Part shown: piece after piece, positions 41,041 through 49,098 of the stretch
How positions within the stretch are numbered: position 1 is the first letter of the stretch
How the letters are laid out: the number at the start of each line of letters is the position of its first letter
From: Ewingella americana
GTDB taxonomy: Bacteria > Pseudomonadota > Gammaproteobacteria > Enterobacterales > Enterobacteriaceae
Assembly: GCF_006438725.1 (NCBI RefSeq)
Contig: NZ_RCZD01000019.1
Location: 1-64,000, forward strand
Direction: 5' to 3'
DNA: 64,000 nucleotides
Made by a program: the position numbers and the translations under genes
The notes under the pieces: generated by a model
The model's input: only the letters and a program-made list of their open reading frames with translations
Told to the model about the DNA's origin: nothing
Database searches by the model: none

Positions 41041-41726
41041 AACAAGACCTCGATATCGACCAGTTAATGGCAGAAACCTGGCTTATCGTCACCCTGCTGA
41101 AAAAGGGGGCGACAACGCTGGATGGAACGGCGCTTTACGACAAATGTGTTAAGCAGGTCGACAGCGTTCGTGAGGCGCTGGAACACGCCGGGTACGATCA
41201 GGCCAGCATTGAGCATATCTCCTATGCCCAGTGTGCCCTGCTGGATGAGGCCGTGATGAGCCGCAAGCCTGAGAAACCAGAAGAGGGTGAAGCCACCCAG
41301 ATTGATGAGGGGCAATTAGCCTGGCGTAAAGCGCCGCTTCAGGCGCGCTTTTTTGGCTCCCTGCATGCCGGTGAGGCGCTGTGGGACCGAATTGCAGAAG
41401 TACTTCGCCAGCCTGCACCGGTTAATGCGGTATTGACCTGCTATCACCGTGTCATTGCACTGGGTTTCCAGGGGTTGTACAGCCAGAAAGAGGTGAGTCA
41501 GACACAGCGTGATGAAGTGATCAGGGCGCTGTCTGAACGTGTTTCACCGCCTGATGCGGGCCTGTCTCTGGTTGTCCACCGGACGGGTAAACATCGTTAC
41601 AGCCTGATGCGTTCGGTCTGGTTCTGGGTGGTGCTGGCCGTCATTCTTACCGGTGCCGTCTGGTGGGGAGGGCATCTGTGGCTTCAGGCGCTGCTGTCCT
41701 CGCAAATACCGGAGTTGCCACGCTAA
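41037..41726 (+). CDS. tssL: T6SS membrane complex protein TssL (DotU/IcmH)
   Basis: A 229-aa DotU-family protein: a cytoplasmic helical hook domain followed by one C-terminal transmembrane helix (about residues 190-215, SVWFWVVLAVILTGAVWWGG). It anchors the baseplate to TssM/TssJ. Overlaps the tssK stop by 4 bp (ATGA) and shares a base with the next gene (TAATG). The OmpA/peptidoglycan domain that some TssL proteins carry is in the next gene. Confidence 0.93.
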   Translation: MKQDLDIDQLMAETWLIVTLLKKGATTLDGTALYDKCVKQVDSVREALEHAGYDQASIEHISYAQCALLDEAVMSRKPEKPEEGEATQIDEGQLAWRKAPLQARFFGSLHAGEALWDRIAEVLRQPAPVNAVLTCYHRVIALGFQGLYSQKEVSQTQRDEVIRALSERVSPPDAGLSLVVHRTGKHRYSLMRSVWFWVVLAVILTGAVWWGGHLWLQALLSSQIPELPR

Positions 41727-43405
41727 TGCGTAAATCCGTCATCATCCCGGTTGTCTTACACACCCTTGCAGGGACTACCACGTTGCTGTGGTTGCTCTGG
41801 TATTTCATCCCCGTAGGGAGTGTATTCAAAGGTCTTACTACGCTGCTGATAATCATCCTGGCGGGCGGACTTGTCTGGAAAAACTGCCGACGCCGGGACA
41901 CACAAACGGACGGTGCTGTTTCAGCCGTTGATCTGCCATTACTGAATACCCAGGGACCTGTGGTACTGGTCTGCGGCGACGGGCTGGATGAGATATTTCA
42001 GGGCCAGCCCCTGCGTAAAACGGCACAGGGCTGGTGGTTGCGAACCGGTGGTGTTGATCGGTTAACCGATGTTGTCCGCAGCATTCAGACTCAGTTCCCC
42101 CGACAGACCGGTCAGCTTTCGGTGATGTACGTCTGTCAGCCAGACAGGCATCAGGATGAATCCGTCCTGCGCTCAGCACTGAAAACCCTCCGCCAGCAGG
42201 TTAATCAGTTGAGTACCCTCACCGGTTTTAGGCTACCGGTGGTAGTGAACGGTGAATTCTCCGGTCCTGAAACGCCGTGGGTGATTATTCGCGGTGACAA
42301 GCCCGTGGTGTGTCCGACCAATGAATCGCTGCTGGCATTCATTGACTGGCAGCAGAGGGATGAAAACCTGGCAACGCTGCCAGTGCTCAGTCAGGCATTT
42401 TCATTTATCCGCGAGACACTGCTCGATGAGCTGGAGAAAACGGACAGATTACTCCCTGCTGTCCGCCCCTTTGCCGTCACGTTGCGCCTCGGAGCCGCCA
42501 ATCCGGTGCAACAGTCGGTATGGGCGAATTGGCTTTATCGCCGCACCTGTTTGCAAGTTCCTCAGATAGCAGGGCACCCAGCCCCGGGCAACCGTTTTCC
42601 TGACGCCGTCCTGCCGTTACTGGCACCTTTTGCTTCGCCGATACAGGGGGGCCAACGTACCCGTCGCGTTGTTCTGCTGATGTGGGTGTGTGCGCTGGCT
42701 GCGCTGGGCTTTTCTGTGCTTAACAACCGTGATCTGATCCGTCAGGTGGGTGCAGATTTACAGCGCTGGTCGGCTATTCCGATGGACCACTACGCGCCAA
42801 AAGCACAGTCACTTGCTGCACTGAAGCAGGATGCTCTCCTGCTTGAGCGTTGGCAGCGACAGGGGGAGCCGATGCGTTACAGCCTGGGCTATTACCCGGG
42901 GCAACGTCTGTGGCTGGCGTTGCAACAGGCCATTGACACCTATGTTCCTCCTCCGGCTCCACAACCTAAGCCGGTACCGAAAATTGTGCGTCTCGACAGC
43001 ATGTCTCTGTTTGATTCCGGTAAAGCAGCGCTCAAAGACGGCTCGACCAAAGTGCTGGTCAATGCGCTGGTGGGCATCAAAGCCAAACCGGGCTGGCTGA
43101 TAGTGGTTAGCGGTCATACGGACAATACCGGAAGTCGGCAGCTCAACCAGACGTTGTCTTTACAACGAGCGGAAGCGGTTCGTCAGTGGATGCGCGATAC
43201 GGGGGACGTACCGGAAAGCTGCTTTGCGGTGCAAGGGTACGGCGACAGCCGTCCGATAGAATCAAACGATACGCCTGATGGACGTGCACAAAATCGGCGT
43301 GTCGAGATCAGTCTGGTACCGCAGGCTGATGCCTGTCGTCTGCCAGACACTACCACAACGTCACCAGATGAAAGTGACGCATCTACTCAAGAAATGGAGA
43401 ACTAA
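41726..43405 (+). CDS. T6SS-associated OmpA-domain membrane protein
   Basis: A 559-aa protein from ATG 41,726 (overlapping the tssL stop), with two N-terminal membrane helices (about 6-50), a soluble middle, a third helix near residue 315, and a C-terminal OmpA-like peptidoglycan-binding domain (about 430-545). The domain includes LFDSGKAALKDGS, SGHTDNTGS and NRRVEISLVPQ. It probably ties the secretion complex to peptidoglycan, like TagL or the extended part of other TssL proteins. Confidence 0.88.
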   Translation: MRKSVIIPVVLHTLAGTTTLLWLLWYFIPVGSVFKGLTTLLIIILAGGLVWKNCRRRDTQTDGAVSAVDLPLLNTQGPVVLVCGDGLDEIFQGQPLRKTAQGWWLRTGGVDRLTDVVRSIQTQFPRQTGQLSVMYVCQPDRHQDESVLRSALKTLRQQVNQLSTLTGFRLPVVVNGEFSGPETPWVIIRGDKPVVCPTNESLLAFIDWQQRDENLATLPVLSQAFSFIRETLLDELEKTDRLLPAVRPFAVTLRLGAANPVQQSVWANWLYRRTCLQVPQIAGHPAPGNRFPDAVLPLLAPFASPIQGGQRTRRVVLLMWVCALAALGFSVLNNRDLIRQVGADLQRWSAIPMDHYAPKAQSLAALKQDALLLERWQRQGEPMRYSLGYYPGQRLWLALQQAIDTYVPPPAPQPKPVPKIVRLDSMSLFDSGKAALKDGSTKVLVNALVGIKAKPGWLIVVSGHTDNTGSRQLNQTLSLQRAEAVRQWMRDTGDVPESCFAVQGYGDSRPIESNDTPDGRAQNRRVEISLVPQADACRLPDTTTTSPDESDASTQEMEN

Positions 43406-43408
43406 CAC

Positions 43409-43900
43409 ATGGCAATTCCTGTTTATTTATGGCTGAAAGACGACGGCGGCGCGGACATTAAAGGTGCCGTTGACGTGAAAGATCGCGAAGGCAGTATCGA
43501 AGTCGTGGCTCAGGATCACAACGTCTATATCCCCACTGATAACAACACCGGCAAGCTGACGGGTACCCGTATCCACACCCCGTTCCTGTTTACCAAAGAA
43601 ATCGACTCATCCAGCCCGTATTTGTACAAGGCAGTGACCACCGGCCAGACCCTGAAATCTGCCGAGTTTAAATGGTATCGCATCAACGATGCTGGCCAGG
43701 AAGTGGAGTATTTCAACACCAAGCTTGAGAACGTGAAATTGGTGAAAGTCGCGCCGAAAATGCACGACATCAAAGACGCTTCTAAAGAGAAGCACAACCA
43801 TCTCGAAGAAATTGAGCTGCGTTACGAAAAAATCACCTGGACCTACAAAGACGGCAACATCATTCATTCCGATTCCTGGAACGAACGTACTACCGCGTAA
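43409..43900 (+). CDS. hcp: T6SS tube protein Hcp (TssD)
   Basis: A 163-aa Hcp1-family protein that stacks as hexamers into the inner tube and is secreted. Family blocks are IPVYLWLKDDGGADIKGAVD at the N-terminus, HTPFLFTKEIDSSSPYLYKA and EIELRYEKITWTY. The start lies 3 bp after the OmpA-domain gene, with AAGAAATGGAG upstream. A hairpin terminator follows, consistent with Hcp being made in excess. Confidence 0.96.
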   Translation: MAIPVYLWLKDDGGADIKGAVDVKDREGSIEVVAQDHNVYIPTDNNTGKLTGTRIHTPFLFTKEIDSSSPYLYKAVTTGQTLKSAEFKWYRINDAGQEVEYFNTKLENVKLVKVAPKMHDIKDASKEKHNHLEEIELRYEKITWTYKDGNIIHSDSWNERTTA

Positions 43901-43907
43901 TACCTCA

Positions 43908-43936
43908 CAGCAGACGGTTCGCCGCCTGCTGTTTTT
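43908..43936 (+). terminator. Terminator after hcp
   Basis: CAGCAG-A-CGG, a TTCG tetraloop, and CCG-C-CTGCTG form a stem with one mismatch, followed by TTTTTGTTGTTT. It would reduce read-through from hcp into clpV. Confidence 0.8.
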
Positions 43937-44071
43937 GTTGTTTCCAAAACTGCTTAGCCCGATATACCGGCAGTTTTGTAAACACCAAACAATTCGGACA
44001 TCGACCTTATGGGCCTGGGTTCCTGCAAAGGAAAGGCTAAGGGCGGTAGCGTACCCAAAAAAGGATGCAGC

Positions 44072-46729
44072 ATGGAACATCAGTCAGCCGTCTTACTTCG
44101 TCGCCTAAACCCGTACTGTGCGAAAGCGCTGGAAGCCGCCGCCACCTTGTGTCAGACGCGAGCTCACGCATACATTACGGTCGAGCACTGGTTGCTCAAG
44201 TTGCTGGAGCTGGGCGAGGGCGACATCACCGTGCTGGCCCGCCGTTACGACTGGGACATGGACACCCTGTGGCAGAGTTTACTGTCACATCTTGATGCTT
44301 TACCGCGCTCGGTACATACCCGCCCACAGCTCTCTGACGATGTGCAGGCGCTAATGAAAGCCGCCTGGTTTTCAGCATCATTAGAAGAGGATAACCAGGC
44401 TATCCGCAGTGTAAACCTGCTGGAAGCGCTGATTGCCAAGCCGGGCCTGCTGCGTTGCGAAGGCCTGTGGCCGCTGTTTAGCCTCAGTGAGGCACAAATC
44501 AGCCGCCTGAAACCGTTGCTGGATGCGCAGTCCGATGAGCGCCCTGAACTGCAACAGCAGGAAAGCTTGAGTCAAATGCCTTCCACACTCGGTGAAGAAA
44601 CGGCACAGGATGCCAGCATTTCTGGCCATCATTTAAGCGATGCGCTTCAGGCCGCGCTGGATAAGTTCACGCTGGACGTGACCGCTAAAGCCAGAGCCGG
44701 GCAGATTGACCCGGTGTTTGGTCGCGACACTGAGATCCGCCAGATGGTGGATATCCTTTCCCGCCGCCGTAAAAACAACCCCATTTTAGTTGGTGAACCG
44801 GGTGTCGGGAAAACGGCATTAGTCGAAGGCCTCGCGTTACGCATTAGCGAGGGCAACGTGCCTGACAGCCTGAAAACCGTCAGCCTGCGCACGCTGGATT
44901 TGGGGCTACTCCAGGCGGGAGCAGGCGTGAAAGGTGAATTCGAACAGCGCCTGAAAAACGTCATTGACGCGGTGCAGCAGTCACCAACGCCAGTTTTACT
45001 GTTTATCGACGAAGCGCACACCATCATTGGTGCGGGTAATCAGGCCGGTGGGGCGGATGCAGCCAATCTGCTTAAACCTGCACTGGCACGTGGCGAGCTG
45101 CGCACGATTGCGGCCACCACGTGGAGCGAATATAAGCAGTACTTTGAACGGGACGCCGCACTGGAGCGTCGCTTCCAAATGGTAAAAGTCGATGAACCGG
45201 ATGACGACATGGCCTGTCTGATGCTGCGCGGCCTGAAATCCCGCTACGCTCAGCACCACGGTGTGCACATTACAGATGAAGCGGTCAAAGCCGCCGTCAG
45301 CCTGTCGCGCCGCTACATTACAGGTCGCCAGTTGCCGGACAAAGCCGTTGACCTGCTTGATACTGCCTCCGCCCGTGTGCGCATGAGCCTCGATACCCTG
45401 CCGGAAGACCTGACCCGCCTGAAAGCGCAAATCACTGCGCTGGGCATGGAGCAGCAGGCCCTGCTGGAAGACATCGCACTGGGAAGCCATACCCACGGCG
45501 ACCGCCTGACACAGATTGAGCAACAGACAAATGCGCTTGGCGACCAGTTTGCGCAACTTGAAACTCAGTACCACGCTGAAAAAAAACTGACTCAGCAACT
45601 GCTGGAAGTGCGTCAGGGCGTCAGTCGTCAGGAAGAGATTGCCGAGCTGCAGCAACAGTTGAGCGATTTGCAGGGGAGCGCGCCGTTGCTGAGCCTCGAT
45701 GTGGACGTGCGCACCGTGGCTACCGTGATTGCCGACTGGACTGGTGTCCCGCTGACCAGCCTGCTGAAAGACGAACAGACTGACCTGTTGCAGTTGGAAA
45801 GCCATCTGGGTCAGCGCGTCGTCGGGCAAGGTCACGCACTTATCGACATGGCCCAGCGACTGCGTGCAGCCAAAACCGGACTCACTTCCGAGAACGGCCC
45901 GCTGGGCGTGTTCCTGCTGGTCGGCCCAAGCGGTGTGGGTAAAACCGAGACCGCGCTGTCGCTGGCCGATTGCCTGTTTGGCGGCGAGAAGTCGCTTATC
46001 ACCATCAATATGTCGGAGTATCAGGAAGCGCACACCGTTTCCCAGCTCAAAGGTTCGCCTCCAGGCTATGTCGGTTACGGTCAGGGCGGTATTTTGACCG
46101 AAGCCGTGCGTAAGCGTCCCTACAGCGTGGTGCTGCTCGATGAAGTGGAGAAAGCCCATAAAGATGTCATCAACCTGTTCTATCAGGTGTTCGACCGTGG
46201 CTTTATGCGCGATGGCGAAGGTCGCGAAATTGACTTCCGTAATACCGTGATCCTGATGACGGCCAATCTGGGCAGTGACCACCTGATGCAACTGCTGGAT
46301 GAACAACCCGCAGCAACCAATGCCGATTTACACGAGCTGTTGCGCCCAATCCTGCGCGATCACTTCCAGCCTGCACTTTTGGCCCGTTTCCAGACGCTGA
46401 TTTACCGCCCGCTCGATTCAACCGCTCTGCGCACCATCGTCGAGATGAAACTGGCCCAGGTCGCCAAACGCCTGAATAAACATTACGGTTTGCAGTGCAC
46501 CTTTGGGGAGAGTCTCTATGACACCCTGGTCGCCGCCTGCCTGCTGCCAGACACCGGCGCGCGCAACATCGACAGCCTGCTAAATCAACAGATTTTGCCG
46601 GTGCTGAGCCAGCATTTATTAGGTCACATAGCGGCAAAACAAAAGCCTTCCACCCTTCAGCTTTCGTGGGATGAAGAGGAAGGCATCGTACTGGCATTTG
46701 ATGAGCTGGCTGAAGGCGTGCAGCAATGA
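44072..46729 (+). CDS. clpV: T6SS sheath-recycling AAA+ ATPase ClpV (TssH)
   Basis: An 885-aa Clp/Hsp100 protein. I start it at ATG 44,072 (GGATG 5-8 nt upstream, N-terminus MEHQSAVLLRRLNPYCAKAL typical of ClpV); the frame runs further upstream without support. N-domain, then AAA1 (Walker A GEPGVGKT, Walker B VLLFIDEAHT), a coiled-coil middle region, and AAA2 (GPSGVGKTET, VVLLDEVEKAH). It disassembles contracted TssB/C sheaths. The stop overlaps vgrG by 4 bp. Confidence 0.96.
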   Translation: MEHQSAVLLRRLNPYCAKALEAAATLCQTRAHAYITVEHWLLKLLELGEGDITVLARRYDWDMDTLWQSLLSHLDALPRSVHTRPQLSDDVQALMKAAWFSASLEEDNQAIRSVNLLEALIAKPGLLRCEGLWPLFSLSEAQISRLKPLLDAQSDERPELQQQESLSQMPSTLGEETAQDASISGHHLSDALQAALDKFTLDVTAKARAGQIDPVFGRDTEIRQMVDILSRRRKNNPILVGEPGVGKTALVEGLALRISEGNVPDSLKTVSLRTLDLGLLQAGAGVKGEFEQRLKNVIDAVQQSPTPVLLFIDEAHTIIGAGNQAGGADAANLLKPALARGELRTIAATTWSEYKQYFERDAALERRFQMVKVDEPDDDMACLMLRGLKSRYAQHHGVHITDEAVKAAVSLSRRYITGRQLPDKAVDLLDTASARVRMSLDTLPEDLTRLKAQITALGMEQQALLEDIALGSHTHGDRLTQIEQQTNALGDQFAQLETQYHAEKKLTQQLLEVRQGVSRQEEIAELQQQLSDLQGSAPLLSLDVDVRTVATVIADWTGVPLTSLLKDEQTDLLQLESHLGQRVVGQGHALIDMAQRLRAAKTGLTSENGPLGVFLLVGPSGVGKTETALSLADCLFGGEKSLITINMSEYQEAHTVSQLKGSPPGYVGYGQGGILTEAVRKRPYSVVLLDEVEKAHKDVINLFYQVFDRGFMRDGEGREIDFRNTVILMTANLGSDHLMQLLDEQPAATNADLHELLRPILRDHFQPALLARFQTLIYRPLDSTALRTIVEMKLAQVAKRLNKHYGLQCTFGESLYDTLVAACLLPDTGARNIDSLLNQQILPVLSQHLLGHIAAKQKPSTLQLSWDEEEGIVLAFDELAEGVQQ

Positions 46730-49083
46730 GCAACTCTATGATAAACAACGCCGCCAGCCTGGTGAAACAGCTGCTGGGCCAGTCACGCTACCGGATGGAC
46801 GTGCATGACTGTGCTGACTTTTTGGATGTGCTGAGTTACAGCGCCGTTGAGTCTCTAAGTGAGCCCTGGCGCTATGAGGTGGTACTGACGTGTACCAATC
46901 CAGACATTGCCTGCGACGTATTGCTGCTAAAACCCGCCTCGTTTACCTACCAGACGCCGATGTTTACCGGTGCGCCAGCCGTGCCGGTGCGTACCGTTTT
47001 TGGTGTGGTGAATGCGTTTCATCGTGTCTCCACTTCGAAAGATGAAACCCAGTATGCGCTGACGCTGGTGCCGCGTATTGCCCTGTTAGCGCACACGAAA
47101 AACAGTGAGATTTACCTCAACCAGTCCGTTACCGAGGTGGTCGAGCAGGTACTGCGCAAGCACGGTCTGGAAGGTCCTGACTTTGAGTTCCGCCTGTCGC
47201 GGGAATACCCGGCCCGCGAGCTTATCACCCAGTGGCGGGAAACCGACCTTGAGTTTGTCCAGCGACTGCTGGCTGAGGTGGGTATTTTCTGGCGCTTTGA
47301 GATGGACAGCCGTCTTGAACAGGATGTGGTGATTTTTCAGGATACCCAGCAGCAGTATCAGTTTGGCGTCACCCTGCCGCTACGCAACCCCGCCGGGATG
47401 AGTGACCTGGGTCAGGAAAGTATCTGGGATATTCACACCGCGTATAACGTCGTGAGCGGCAATGTTTCCACCCGTGATTACAACTACCGTGACGCCCTGA
47501 CACCGCAGGACAGTACCCAGAGCATCAGCAGCAAAGAAGGTATCACCACGGGGGAAACCTATCACTACGCCGAGCCGTTCCTGTCGGAAGGTGATACTGA
47601 AAGCACAGAAACCGGCGCGTATTATGCCCGTCTGCGCCATGAACGCATGCTGAATGCTCAGTATACCGTCAGCGGTCATTCCTCCAGTCCGTTGCTGGTC
47701 CCCGGGCAGGTATTGGAAACCGACACCAGCCTGCCTGATGCGATAAAAGACGGCATTGTTATCACCACGATAAGCAGCAGCGGTTCACGTAAAGACAGCT
47801 TCACGCTGACGTTTGAAGGCATTCCGTACAGTGAAACCGTCTGCTACCGCCCGGCACTGAGGAGTCGTCCGGTAATATCTGGCTCCCTGCCTGCCCGGGT
47901 GGAAAGCGCCCAAAAAGGCGATACTTACGCCTGGCTGGACGAGCAGGGGCGCTACCGCGTAAAACTGGACTTCGACCGCAACAGCACCGAACAAGGTTAT
48001 GCCTATCTGTGGCTGCGGATGGCAAAGCCGTATGCCGGAGATACCTACGGCTGGCATGCGCCGCTGCTCGACGGCACCGAAGTCTCCGTGGTGTTTGACA
48101 GCGGTGACCCGGATCGCCCGTATATCGCCTATGCCCAGCATGATTCCGAACATCCCGATCACGTCACCAACGATAACCACACGCGCAATATCTGGCGCAC
48201 GCCGTCGAACAACAAGCTGCGCATGGAGGATAAGCGTCAGGAAGAGCATATCAAGCTCGCCACGGAATACGGCAAGAGCCAGCTCAACATGGGGCATCTG
48301 GTCAACGCGCAGCGTGAACAACGCGGTGCGGGATTTGAATTACGCACTGACGAATTTGGCGCAGTGCGTGCTGCCAAAGGTCTGTTTCTGACGGCGGATG
48401 AACAGCCGAAGGCGCAGGGACCGGTGCTGGAGATGGCGCCTGCGATTAACCAAATTAACCAGGCCAATAGCCAGATGCAGGCGCTCAATAGCGCGGCAGA
48501 AGCTGCGGGTGCACTGGTCTCAGATATCAACACCCAGATGAGTCTGGCGACAGACCGACTTAAAAATCTTCAGTCCGCCGTGCTGCTGGCCAGCGCGCCG
48601 CAGGGCGTGGCGCTCACCTCGGGTGAGCATCTTCAGATCACCAGCACCCGCAACACCATGATTAACGCCGGTCAGCATATTGATATTGGCGCAATGAAAA
48701 ACCTGTCAGTTATGGTTGAAAAAGCGCTGGGGCTATTCGCGCACAAAGAGGGCGCGAAGCTGGTCGCTAATCAAGGAGACGTGGAGATTCAGGCTCAGCA
48801 CAACACCCTGGCACTTTTCGCCAAACAGCAGATAACGGTCACCAGCAGCGAGGATGAAATCATTATCACCACGCCGAAAACGCTGACGCTGAATGGCGGC
48901 GGGTCGTACCTGAAGCTGAGTCAGAACGGGATTGAACATGGTTCTTCGGGTGACTTTATTATGAAGACGGCGAATTACATGGTGCCTGGTGCTGGCGATA
49001 GTGTGCCGCTGGAAACGCCGGACTTTAAAATGACCGAATTGCAAGTGACCACTAAGAACTCAGCCAAATGGGCTTGCGAATAA
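46726..49083 (+). CDS. vgrG: T6SS spike protein VgrG (TssI)
   Basis: A 785-aa VgrG. The gp27/gp5-like core spans about residues 20-500 (LITQWRETDLEFVQRLLAEV, HAPLLDGTEVSVVFDSGDPD and RPYI). It is followed by a DUF2345-like beta-helix with a coiled insertion (about 570-630) and a short C-terminal tail. No obvious toxin domain is fused, so cargo is probably carried by the following effector, which begins 15 bp downstream. Confidence 0.95.
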   Translation: MSNSMINNAASLVKQLLGQSRYRMDVHDCADFLDVLSYSAVESLSEPWRYEVVLTCTNPDIACDVLLLKPASFTYQTPMFTGAPAVPVRTVFGVVNAFHRVSTSKDETQYALTLVPRIALLAHTKNSEIYLNQSVTEVVEQVLRKHGLEGPDFEFRLSREYPARELITQWRETDLEFVQRLLAEVGIFWRFEMDSRLEQDVVIFQDTQQQYQFGVTLPLRNPAGMSDLGQESIWDIHTAYNVVSGNVSTRDYNYRDALTPQDSTQSISSKEGITTGETYHYAEPFLSEGDTESTETGAYYARLRHERMLNAQYTVSGHSSSPLLVPGQVLETDTSLPDAIKDGIVITTISSSGSRKDSFTLTFEGIPYSETVCYRPALRSRPVISGSLPARVESAQKGDTYAWLDEQGRYRVKLDFDRNSTEQGYAYLWLRMAKPYAGDTYGWHAPLLDGTEVSVVFDSGDPDRPYIAYAQHDSEHPDHVTNDNHTRNIWRTPSNNKLRMEDKRQEEHIKLATEYGKSQLNMGHLVNAQREQRGAGFELRTDEFGAVRAAKGLFLTADEQPKAQGPVLEMAPAINQINQANSQMQALNSAAEAAGALVSDINTQMSLATDRLKNLQSAVLLASAPQGVALTSGEHLQITSTRNTMINAGQHIDIGAMKNLSVMVEKALGLFAHKEGAKLVANQGDVEIQAQHNTLALFAKQQITVTSSEDEIIITTPKTLTLNGGGSYLKLSQNGIEHGSSGDFIMKTANYMVPGAGDSVPLETPDFKMTELQVTTKNSAKWACE

Positions 49084-49098
49084 CAGGGACGCTTATTT

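Noticed and set aside
44996-46306. 436-residue open frame antisense to clpV
   Set aside because: It mirrors codon-biased clpV sequence, has no family features or initiation site, and clpV itself is intact and certain.
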